Source of the DNA: Desulfobacca acetoxidans
GTDB taxonomy: Bacteria > Desulfobacterota > Desulfobaccia > Desulfobaccales > 0-14-0-80-60-11
Length of the DNA stretch: 12,386 bases
Direction: 5' to 3'
NCBI GenBank assembly: GCA_022736495.1
Contig: DZCR01000102.1
Location: 1 to 12,386 of the forward strand
Numbering within the stretch: position 1 is the first letter of the stretch; each line of letters starts with the position of its first letter. The notes under the pieces are model-generated. The model searched no databases and was not told the DNA's origin. It saw only the letters and a program-made list of their open reading frames with translations. Below are positions 5,788-12,386 of this stretch, piece by piece. Position numbers and translations under genes: made by a program.

Positions 5788-6348
5788 ATGGTACAAGTAG
5801 ATATTCCTGCAGCGTTTGCAATTGGGACGATGTTCGCAGATGCGGCCCGGAAACAATTACAAAACGGGGGGCCCCAATATTATTATAAAATATTACTAAA
5901 AAATAATATCTTTCAAATATTTTTCTTCAGTTGGATCCCGGTTTACTTCATTCTCAACTACTTTGGTTGGGAAACTACGCATATGTGGTGGCATGAAGAT
6001 TCGGTCACGGCTTACCCATTTTTTGTCCCCATCTTCCTGGTAATTTTCTTTGCAGCAGGGAACGCCGGATTTCTCCTGGGCCACCATCTGGTCACCAGCG
6101 GCAAGATCGTGGCCAATAGAGTGGTGTATGTCGCCCTCTTCATTTATTCGGCGGCCTGGATTTTCGCGCAAACGGACAGCACCTTCCGGCTGGGCACCTT
6201 TGCCCAGTGGCAAGCGGGCAACGCTCCCTGGTTTTACGAAGATCCGACGTTTTTGGCCATGTTGATCATAAGTTTGCTCATTTGGGGAATTGCCCTGGCA
6301 ATATTTCTTCTCAGGCTTATCAAGGAGGGAAAAGGGTTGGGGGCCTGA
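5788..6348 (+). CDS. Four-helix integral membrane protein, family not recognised
   Basis: This 186-residue product is strongly hydrophobic, with four likely membrane helices at about 41-60, 77-98, 108-127 and 153-176. The loop after helix 1, GWETTHMWWHEDS (60-72), is rich in Trp and His, and a GHH pair sits at 98-100. These could bind a metal, haem or quinone, but nothing shows it. I chose ATG at 5788 because GGAGG (5776-5780) sits seven bases before it; an ATG at 5758 would add ten residues but has no such site. It is first in a run of five plus-strand genes ending at 12124. Codons 28-50 are markedly richer in A and T than the rest of the gene and its neighbours. I do not recognise the family. 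From position it may be the membrane partner of the downstream flavoenzymes, which is inference. Confidence 0.8.
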   Translation: MVQVDIPAAFAIGTMFADAARKQLQNGGPQYYYKILLKNNIFQIFFFSWIPVYFILNYFGWETTHMWWHEDSVTAYPFFVPIFLVIFFAAGNAGFLLGHHLVTSGKIVANRVVYVALFIYSAAWIFAQTDSTFRLGTFAQWQAGNAPWFYEDPTFLAMLIISLLIWGIALAIFLLRLIKEGKGLGA

Positions 6349-6403
6349 AAATTTTTATGGGCGCACAGTATCAGGGGTGTCCCTTATTATTGGTGGTTGA
6401 CTT

Positions 6404-7624
6404 ATGCTGGCATTCGTAGTGGTCTTGGGGGTACTGGTTTTCGGGTACCTCCTCCTAAAAGCCAATTCTCTGTGGATATACCGATTTTTTGACCGGGCCC
6501 GGCGCCACGAGACGGGGTCGCTTCCCAAAAGCTATGAGGTGCCCAGGTATTTTGCCCTAAAACCTGTGGGGCAGGTGGACACCTCCAGGCGGTGGTCCGG
6601 TTGGGACGGCTGGTACTTTTTCATCCTGCCTGATGATCACCAAATTCCCATCAAGATGGTGCGTGCCAGCCTGATGACCGGCCTCTATGGCTTGGAGGGC
6701 ATCGATTCTTACGAAAAGCTGCCTGGGGGACTATCTGCCTTCGACGTGGTGGAATATTTGATTTTGGTCCCCACGGAAGAGACGAGCAGCGGTGGCGGGA
6801 AAAAGGCGAATCGTTTTTCCCAACACTATCTATCAAAGGCGACCAGTTTAAGCATGAAGCCGCATGAGTTGGAGGTCGCGGTGGCCGGCAAGGGTGGGCC
6901 CGGCGTGGGAGGGGAGTTGTCCGGCAAAATCCAGGGGGCCTGGCCGCACTATCAATTTCAATTTAGCAACCCCGAAATCGGGATCAATCTCGACTTGACC
7001 TATCAAGGGGAAAGCGTCATCTGGTGGGCTGATCTGCTCTTTTTCACTTACTTTGCCGCTTTGGGGAGGTTTACTGGAACCATAACCTATGCAGAAGGTC
7101 CGGGCCTGGAGAAGATTTATGCCTTGGAAGGGAGGGGCGGTTTTGAACACGGCTTTGCCCGGAAGCCCTGCAATTTTGACTCTTTCTGGCTTCCCATCAG
7201 GTGGTTGCAAAAACTTTTCCCCTCCCTGCGGCCGGTTCGCTATCACTACGAGTTGTTTGTGGGGGATGGACCGCATCAGGGCGGTTTTATGCATGTCCGG
7301 GCCTTTGGGATCAACTGGCGCAACCGTGGCGGGTTTTTCGTAAACGGCTGCTACCGGGAACTCGGCAATGTTGAGGTGGAATATCTGAGCTACCCGGAGC
7401 CGGATCTGCTGCCTATGGGATCCGGAGTTCCCCCTGTGAAATTTTACCGAAGTTGGAAAATCAGGGCAGATACCGCGGCGGGCAAATTGGAGTATATCGG
7501 GGTGCGGGAATGGCCGCCGGCGCGCATCGCCAGCAACATGATGTACTACAATTTTTCCTATGAAGGAACTTTTCAGGGGGAGCGGATCAGCGGTCGCGGC
7601 TACGGCGAGTATGTCCATATATAG
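6404..7624 (+). CDS. Membrane-anchored protein, possibly lipocalin/CrtC-like beta-barrel
   Basis: The 406-residue product begins with one hydrophobic helix (MLAFVVVLGVLVFGYLLL, 1-18), followed by basic residues (RFFDRARRH, 27-35), which suggests a membrane anchor. The rest is rich in aromatic and alternating beta-type residues. The GGFEHGFARK segment (245-254), the W-x-W-R pattern around 302-308 and the ending SYEGTFQGERISGRGYGEYV recall lipocalin-like proteins of the carotenoid hydratase (CrtC)/AttH type. Those bind or modify hydrophobic molecules. The resemblance is faint and from memory, so the fold call is tentative. The start has a modest GGTGG (6392-6396) seven bases upstream, and no better in-frame choice was seen. 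It lies 55 bases after the first cassette gene and 31 before the next. A role in holding or transforming a lipid-like substrate would fit the neighbouring GMC enzymes, but this is not demonstrated. Confidence 0.78.
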   Translation: MLAFVVVLGVLVFGYLLLKANSLWIYRFFDRARRHETGSLPKSYEVPRYFALKPVGQVDTSRRWSGWDGWYFFILPDDHQIPIKMVRASLMTGLYGLEGIDSYEKLPGGLSAFDVVEYLILVPTEETSSGGGKKANRFSQHYLSKATSLSMKPHELEVAVAGKGGPGVGGELSGKIQGAWPHYQFQFSNPEIGINLDLTYQGESVIWWADLLFFTYFAALGRFTGTITYAEGPGLEKIYALEGRGGFEHGFARKPCNFDSFWLPIRWLQKLFPSLRPVRYHYELFVGDGPHQGGFMHVRAFGINWRNRGGFFVNGCYRELGNVEVEYLSYPEPDLLPMGSGVPPVKFYRSWKIRADTAAGKLEYIGVREWPPARIASNMMYYNFSYEGTFQGERISGRGYGEYVHI

Positions 7625-7655
7625 GCGAATAGCCGGCCGCTGCATGGAGGGGAGG

Positions 7656-8045
7656 ATGGACGAAGGCTTTTATAAAAAGATGTTCCTGGTGGGGGCGATT
7701 TGGAACGTGGCGGGCGGGGTGGTTATTGTCTGGCTCACCGGCTGGATTTTTGCCTCAGCCCGGCTCAGCCCGCCTGAGCCCTGGGCTTACTACTACTCCT
7801 GGATTGCCCTGTTCGTGACCTTCGGCATCGGCTATTACCTGGTTTACCGCGACCTGTATAGGAACAAGAACCTGGTAATGCTGGGGATTATCGGCAAGCT
7901 CAGTTTCTCTGTCATCTTTATTGCGGGTATGATATCCGAGCCCGGAACGATTCCCTGGTTCTTTCTGATCCCGGTCATCGGGGACCTGGTCTTTGTGGTG
8001 CTATTTTGGCGGTTTTTAACCTTTGCCAGACAAATGGGCACATGA
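7656..8045 (+). CDS. Small four-helix membrane protein, family not recognised
   Basis: The 129-residue product has four predicted membrane helices at about 9-33, 45-64, 72-92 and 98-120, with short loops. A positively charged loop, YRDLYRNKN (64-72), lies between helices 2 and 3, so that loop is likely cytoplasmic. The layout resembles small four-helix membrane proteins of the DoxX-like sort, but I cannot assign a family. The start is chosen at 7656, preceded by GGAGG at 7646-7650. An in-frame ATG at 7644 is possible and would add four residues. The open frame runs further upstream into the previous gene, and that extension is rejected because it overlaps the end of the 406-residue protein. 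It is third in the cassette, directly ahead of the first flavoenzyme, with 73 bases between. Confidence 0.78.
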   Translation: MDEGFYKKMFLVGAIWNVAGGVVIVWLTGWIFASARLSPPEPWAYYYSWIALFVTFGIGYYLVYRDLYRNKNLVMLGIIGKLSFSVIFIAGMISEPGTIPWFFLIPVIGDLVFVVLFWRFLTFARQMGT

Positions 8046-8118
8046 AACCAGGGCTGGCGCAAACTTGGCCTCCCCTGAGAGCTTACAAAAAGTACCGCAG
8101 CAAAGATATGGAATTGCC

Positions 8119-9747
8119 ATGAAATCATCTTATGATGTGGTTATTGTCGGCTCGGGATTTGGCGGAGCCATTACCGGCTGCCGGTTGGCCCAGGCCGGAT
8201 GTTCGGTCTGCATCCTGGAACGGGGCAAGCGCTGGCGCAAGGAAGAATTTCCGCGCACCACCGGGGAGATCGCTAAAGCTTTCTGGCGCAAGGGCAAGAC
8301 CCCTGGCTTCATTGACTACCGGGTTTTTAAGAATATCGATGTCATTCAGGGAAGCGGGGTCGGCGGCGGGTCACTCCATTACTTCAATGTGCATCTTAGA
8401 ACTCCGCAGCAAATCTTCAACCAGCCGGAATGGCCGGGCCAGATCAACCGCGCCTTGATGGACCCTTACTATGACCTGGTGCAGGATATGTTGGAGGCGG
8501 TGCCATTAACCCCGCCGGAAGGCCTGGACATGCCGGCCAGGACCGAGGCATTTTTTGCCGCGGCCAAGAACGCCGGCCGGCAGCCCGAACTCCTGCATAT
8601 TGCGGTTTACACGGGCAAGTCCCGGGAGAACCCCTATAGCGGCGTGCCGCAAAGCCCTTGTGATTACTCCGGCAATTGCCTGTTGGGCTGCCAGGTCCAT
8701 GCTAAAAACACCCTGGATCTGAACTATATCCCCCTGGCGGAAGCCTACGGCGCCGAGGTTTATCCGCTGCACCTGGTGGATAACCTTGAACCCCTGGGCG
8801 ATCAAGGTTACCGGGTTCATTTTGACCGCATTGATCCTGATGATCCGCAGCGCGGCGAGCCGGGTGCGGTAATCGGCAAGCAGGTGATCCTGGCGGCGGG
8901 GACTTTGGGGACCAGCGAACTCTTGCTGCGCTGCCGGGAGGTCCATCGCACTCTCTCCGCCCTCAGCCCGGCCCTGGGGAACCGATTCTCCGGCAATGGC
9001 GATTTTCTCCTGGCCGGGACCATGGGTGCCAACCGGGTGGTGGACCCGGCCCGAGGCCCCAGTATTACCGCGGTGGCCGACTTTTCCACCTCGGCCAACC
9101 AGATCCATATCGAAGACCTGGGCTTTCCCGATCCCTTTATCTGGATGCTGGAGGGCGCTATACCCAGCGCCGGCCGGATAAAAAACCTGGCCCTCTCCCT
9201 GAAAAATTACCTCTTGGCCAGCCTGGGGTTACATGGCGGGTCGAGCCGGATCAGTTTCGAGTTGGAAAGGCTCTTCACCGGGGGGGAGACTGCCAGGTTT
9301 TTACCGTATCTGGGCATGGGAACCGATGCCGCGGATGGCCGGTGCCGGCTGCAGGACGGCTGGATCGACATCGCCTGGAGCCATCGCCGGAGCCGGCGGA
9401 TGTTCCGGGAAATGGAAACCGCTCTGAAGGCCCTGAGCCTGGGGCTCGAGGGCTCTTATGTCACCAGTATCCTGTGGCAATGGCCCCTGAGGAAACTGCT
9501 CACCGCCCACCCTTTGGGCGGGTGTGTCATGGGGGAAACCCGGGAGCAAGGCGTGGTCGATCCCCGGGGCCAGGTCTGGGGCTACCCTGGTCTCTTTGTG
9601 GCCGACGGCTCTATCATCCCGACAGCCCTGTCCGTTAATCCATCCATGACCATCAGCGCCCTGGCCGAAAGAATCGCCTTTTGGATGATACAGGGACGGG
9701 AGCTTAAGCCCGGCGACCCCCAGGCGCCGGCTAACAAAATCGGCTGA
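8119..9747 (+). CDS. GMC-family FAD-dependent oxidoreductase with a C-X5-C-X3-C motif
   Basis: The 542-residue flavoenzyme of the glucose-methanol-choline family would oxidise an alcohol with FAD. The FAD-binding motif VVIVGSGFGGAITGCRLA (7-24) ends in the ribose-binding Glu of ILERGK (Glu35). A second FAD contact is GSGVGGGSLHYFN (78-90). The catalytic His464 lies in HPLGGCVMG, and the partner Asn507 in SVNPSMTI, as in cholesterol-oxidase-like members. Cys181, Cys187 and Cys191 form a C-X5-C-X3-C pattern ahead of AKNTLDLNYIPLAEAYGAEV. This matches the 3Fe-4S ligand spacing I recall from Burkholderia FAD-glucose dehydrogenase, so it may pass electrons to a partner. ATG at 8119 is chosen because the FAD motif follows directly and GGA sits six bases before it; longer frames use TTG at 8023. 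No signal peptide is seen, suggesting a cytoplasmic location. The substrate is unknown; a sterol- or terpenoid-like alcohol is a guess. Confidence 0.93.
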   Translation: MKSSYDVVIVGSGFGGAITGCRLAQAGCSVCILERGKRWRKEEFPRTTGEIAKAFWRKGKTPGFIDYRVFKNIDVIQGSGVGGGSLHYFNVHLRTPQQIFNQPEWPGQINRALMDPYYDLVQDMLEAVPLTPPEGLDMPARTEAFFAAAKNAGRQPELLHIAVYTGKSRENPYSGVPQSPCDYSGNCLLGCQVHAKNTLDLNYIPLAEAYGAEVYPLHLVDNLEPLGDQGYRVHFDRIDPDDPQRGEPGAVIGKQVILAAGTLGTSELLLRCREVHRTLSALSPALGNRFSGNGDFLLAGTMGANRVVDPARGPSITAVADFSTSANQIHIEDLGFPDPFIWMLEGAIPSAGRIKNLALSLKNYLLASLGLHGGSSRISFELERLFTGGETARFLPYLGMGTDAADGRCRLQDGWIDIAWSHRRSRRMFREMETALKALSLGLEGSYVTSILWQWPLRKLLTAHPLGGCVMGETREQGVVDPRGQVWGYPGLFVADGSIIPTALSVNPSMTISALAERIAFWMIQGRELKPGDPQAPANKIG

Positions 9748-9778
9748 CTTGCAGGTAAAACCAGGAGGGAGGCAGGCC

Positions 9779-12124
9779 ATGGCACGTTTGGCATCACCCC
9801 TGAAGCATATCAAAGACCATTACACCGCGGTGATTATCGGCTCCGGGTATGGCGGCGCCATCGCCGCCTCCCGCCTGGCCCGGGCCGGCCAACGGGTTTG
9901 CCTGTTGGAACGGGGAAAAGAGTTTCAGCCGGGAGAATATCCGAATAATGAGGTGGAAGCCTTGGCCGAGATGCAATCCGATGTGCCCCAGGCTCACCTC
10001 GGTCCCCGTACCGGCCTCTATGATTTTCGCTTCAATGAAGACATTAACGTGGTGCTGGGGTGCGGGTTAGGAGGAACCTCGCTGATCAACGCCAACGTCT
10101 GCCTGCCTCCCGACCCCCGCGTCTTTGCTGATCCGTGCTGGCCCCAAGAACTGCGCAATGACCTGCCCACCTTGGTGGCAGACGGGTTACGCCGGGCCGA
10201 GGAAATGCTCAAGCCCACTCCTTATCCTCAGAATTTTCCACCATTACATAAACTCAAGGCCTTGGAGAAGTCTGCCCAGAGCTTACAGGAGAAATTTTAT
10301 CGCCCCCCCATCAAGGTGACCTTTCGCGATGGGGTTAATCATGTGGGAGTGCCCCAGCGAGCGTGCCAGGTCTGTGGCGACTGCGTCTCGGGCTGCAACT
10401 ATGCCGCCAAAAATACTTTGATCATGAACTACTTGCCCGATGCCAGGAACCATGGCGCTGAAATCTTTACCCGGGTGGCCGCCCGGCGGATCGAGCGCCA
10501 AGAGGGGCGCTGGCTCGTATATTACCAGATCCTGGACGCCGGCCGGGAGGAATTTGGCGCGCCGCCGCTGTTTGTCAGCGCCGATATGGTGATTCTGGCC
10601 GCCGGCACCCTGGGGTCCACGGAAATCCTGTTACGCTCCCAGGCCGCCGGTCTATCCCTCTCCGGCCAGTTGGGATACCGCTTCACGGGCAATGGCGATG
10701 TCTTGGGGTTCAGCTATAACGCCGATGAGGAGATCGATGGGGTCGGCTGGGGGACGCATCCTCCGGGGGAGTTGACCCCGGTGGGTCCCACCATCACCGG
10801 CATTATTGATAAGCGCCAGGGAGCACAGTTAGATGAGGGCGTGGTGATCGAAGAGGGAGCCATTCCGGGGGTATTGGCGACGTTCATCCCTCAGATTATG
10901 GCCCTGGCGGCGAAGACCATCGGCCAGGATACCGACAGCGGCTGGGTGGATGCCATCCAGGAAAAGGGACGTGAGTGGGACAGTTGGGTGCGCGGGCCTT
11001 ACCACGGAGCTCTGCGCAATACCCAAACCTATCTCGTTATGACCCACGATCAAAGTGCCGGGCGCATGTACCTGGAAAATGACCGGCTGCGGATTGCCTG
11101 GCCCGGGGTGGGCGCGCAGCCCATCTTCCGAAGGGTGAATGATCTGCTCAAGCAGGCCACCGTTCCTCTGGGCGCCACGTACATAAAGAACCCTATCTGG
11201 ACCAAGGTATTCAAGCACGACCTGATTACCGTCCATCCCCTGGGCGGATGCAGTATGGCGGAAAATGCCGAAAACGGCGTGGTCAATCATAAAGGCCAGG
11301 TTTTCTCGGGCGCAAGTGGGGTTGCCGTCCATGATTCTCTTTATGTCTGCGACGGTTCCATTATGCCCCGGTCCCTGGGAGTGAACCCGCTTATGACAAT
11401 ATGCGCTTTGGCGGAACGTTGCCTGGCGCGGGTGGCGCAGGAGAAGGGGTGGCAGATCAATTACCAGCTTCCTTCGGTTCCCCGCGCAACGGCAACGCCG
11501 ACCGCGTTAGGCCTGCAATTCACCGAAACCATGCAAGGCTTTATTTCCCCCGAAGTGAAGGATAATTTTGCCCAGGGAGCCAAACAAGGCAAGGAGGACG
11601 GCTCGTCTTGCGCGTTCACCCTGACCATCATTTCCGATGATCTGGACGCCATGCTTACCAAGCCCGAGCACTGCGCCGGCACGCTGGGCACAGTCACGGC
11701 GCCGTTCCTTTCCCCGGAGCCGTTAACCGTCACGGGGGGAGAATTCAACCTGTTTGTGGAGGACCCGGCCCACCCCGATACGCGACAGATGCATTATCGC
11801 ATGAAAATGACGACCACGATGGGCAGGGCCTATTTCTTTTACGGCTTCAAGGTAATCCATAATGACCCGGGATTTGATGCCTGGGCCGACAACACCACGC
11901 TTTATAGTACGATCTTTGATGGCGACAATCAGGACAGCCCGATTCTGGGACGAGGCATTCTGGTTATTTCTCCGGAAGATTTCCTGCGGCAGCTCACCAC
12001 CATCCAGGTGACCAATGCGGCAACCCTGGAGCAACAATTGAAGGCCAAAATCCGGTTTGGCCGCTTCTTTACCGGAGTATTGTTTGACACGTATGCCGGA
12101 ATTTTTTCGACGTCCAAACCATAA
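9779..12124 (+). CDS. GMC-family FAD-dependent oxidoreductase with an extra C-terminal domain
   Basis: This 781-residue paralogue of the preceding gene starts 31 bases after it; AGGGAGG (9766-9772) lies six bases before ATG 9779. The FAD motif AVIIGSGYGGAIAASRLA (17-34) is followed by LLERGK and GCGLGGTSLINANV (94-107). The catalytic pair is His486 (HPLGGCSM) and Asn536 (GVNPLMTI). The cysteine motif has four members, Cys196, 199, 202 and 206: C-X5-C-X3-C with one extra cysteine. A hydrophobic segment, GAIPGVLATFIPQIMALAAK (360-379), may form part of a substrate entrance or touch the membrane. The GMC body ends near 560. About 205 further residues (575-781) form a beta-rich module with TLTIISDDLDAML, GGEFNLFVEDP, MHYRMKMTT, YFFYGFKVIHNDPGFDAW, LGRGILVISPEDFLRQLTT and RFGRFFTGVLFD. 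I recall similar tails on other large bacterial GMC proteins, function unknown. No export signal is visible. The substrate is unknown. Confidence 0.93.
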   Translation: MARLASPLKHIKDHYTAVIIGSGYGGAIAASRLARAGQRVCLLERGKEFQPGEYPNNEVEALAEMQSDVPQAHLGPRTGLYDFRFNEDINVVLGCGLGGTSLINANVCLPPDPRVFADPCWPQELRNDLPTLVADGLRRAEEMLKPTPYPQNFPPLHKLKALEKSAQSLQEKFYRPPIKVTFRDGVNHVGVPQRACQVCGDCVSGCNYAAKNTLIMNYLPDARNHGAEIFTRVAARRIERQEGRWLVYYQILDAGREEFGAPPLFVSADMVILAAGTLGSTEILLRSQAAGLSLSGQLGYRFTGNGDVLGFSYNADEEIDGVGWGTHPPGELTPVGPTITGIIDKRQGAQLDEGVVIEEGAIPGVLATFIPQIMALAAKTIGQDTDSGWVDAIQEKGREWDSWVRGPYHGALRNTQTYLVMTHDQSAGRMYLENDRLRIAWPGVGAQPIFRRVNDLLKQATVPLGATYIKNPIWTKVFKHDLITVHPLGGCSMAENAENGVVNHKGQVFSGASGVAVHDSLYVCDGSIMPRSLGVNPLMTICALAERCLARVAQEKGWQINYQLPSVPRATATPTALGLQFTETMQGFISPEVKDNFAQGAKQGKEDGSSCAFTLTIISDDLDAMLTKPEHCAGTLGTVTAPFLSPEPLTVTGGEFNLFVEDPAHPDTRQMHYRMKMTTTMGRAYFFYGFKVIHNDPGFDAWADNTTLYSTIFDGDNQDSPILGRGILVISPEDFLRQLTTIQVTNAATLEQQLKAKIRFGRFFTGVLFDTYAGIFSTSKP

Positions 12125-12125
12125 G

Positions 12126-12167
12126 CCCCGCCAGCCTTAAAGGAGCCTACAAGATAGTCCGGCGGGG
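12126..12167 (+). terminator. Weak stem-loop after the cassette
   Basis: CCCCGCC (12126-12132) pairs with GGCGGGG (12161-12167) over seven GC pairs with a 28-base loop, starting two bases after the last flavoenzyme's stop codon. No T-run follows, so it may be a transcript-end stem or part of a Rho-dependent end rather than a full intrinsic terminator. The remaining 12168-12386 shows no supported gene. Confidence 0.35.
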
Positions 12168-12386
12168 ATGGTCATGGTGTTTCGGTAGGCGCAGCCAGAT
12201 CGAATCTTACCGGAAAGTCCTTCAACCGGCGTCTTTGATGCCACCTGCCGTCATGGACTTGGGCTGGAGCACGGTCTGTATTCATGCGACCAGGTAGGAG
12301 GAGATAGAGGCCTTTTTATGAACAATTATGGAAACGCTTATTGCCTTAGCTCCGAAAAGGTAACGGTTTGAGCATTAAGACAAGCA

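Noticed and set aside
6848..7645. Minus-strand open frame (265 codons) opposite the 406-residue gene
   Set aside because: The plus-strand frame is longer, has a plausible start, an N-terminal membrane helix and cassette spacing. The minus frame shows no domain and no binding site.
8023..8118. N-terminal extension of the first GMC enzyme from TTG 8023
   Set aside because: It would overlap the preceding gene and place 32 unrelated residues before the FAD motif; GMC proteins without export signals normally start just before that motif.
12318..12371. 17-codon frame near the right edge with an upstream AGGAGGAG
   Set aside because: The AGGAGG-like sequence is about 14-20 bases from the ATG, too far for normal initiation, and the peptide is too short to support.

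Overview
The window looks like a moderately GC-rich (by eye, uncounted) chromosomal segment of a Gram-negative bacterium. The protein sequences, GC-rich hairpins between genes and gene mix would suit a Desulfobacterota-type (deltaproteobacterial) genome. That placement is an impression from sequence style only; there is no rRNA or other marker here to fix it.

Layout. (1) 1-579: the 3' part of a DNA methyltransferase gene, entering from the left edge. (2) 623-1873: a complete murA (peptidoglycan precursor synthesis), separated from the methyltransferase by a perfect-looking 25-base palindromic element. (3) 1932-2585, minus strand: a YrfG-like HAD nucleotidase, converging on murA with a terminator-like hairpin between them. 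(4) 2749-3613: two tandem small heat-shock proteins behind a sigma70-like promoter. The leader contains a small hairpin that would cover the first ribosome binding site, which makes it a candidate RNA thermometer. (5) 3627-3741: three stacked hairpins, the last a clear intrinsic terminator whose T-run runs into the dnaB stop codon. (6) 3740-5137, minus strand: a complete replicative helicase gene, dnaB. (7) 5138-5787: a 650-base stretch with no credible gene, turning very AT-rich towards its right end and carrying nested inverted repeats. (8) 5788-12124: five plus-strand genes in a row. They are a four-helix membrane protein, a membrane-anchored protein with a possible lipocalin/CrtC-like fold, a small four-helix membrane protein, and two GMC-family flavoenzymes of 542 and 781 residues. 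(9) 12125-12386: no supported gene.

The left two thirds is ordinary housekeeping and stress sequence. The five-gene cassette on the right is the accessory part and the best candidate for something undescribed. Both flavoenzymes have an FAD-binding glycine motif, the GMC catalytic His/Asn pair and a C-X5-C-X3-C cysteine motif between the FAD and substrate regions. That spacing is the one I recall for the 3Fe-4S ligands in the catalytic subunit of Burkholderia FAD-glucose dehydrogenase. Neither flavoenzyme has a visible export signal, and three of the five proteins are membrane-bound. My working inference is a cytoplasmic, membrane-coupled oxidation of a hydrophobic alcohol such as a sterol, hopanoid or other terpenoid, with electrons leaving through an Fe-S centre rather than to oxygen. 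The substrate, the electron acceptor and the presence of the cluster are all unproven.
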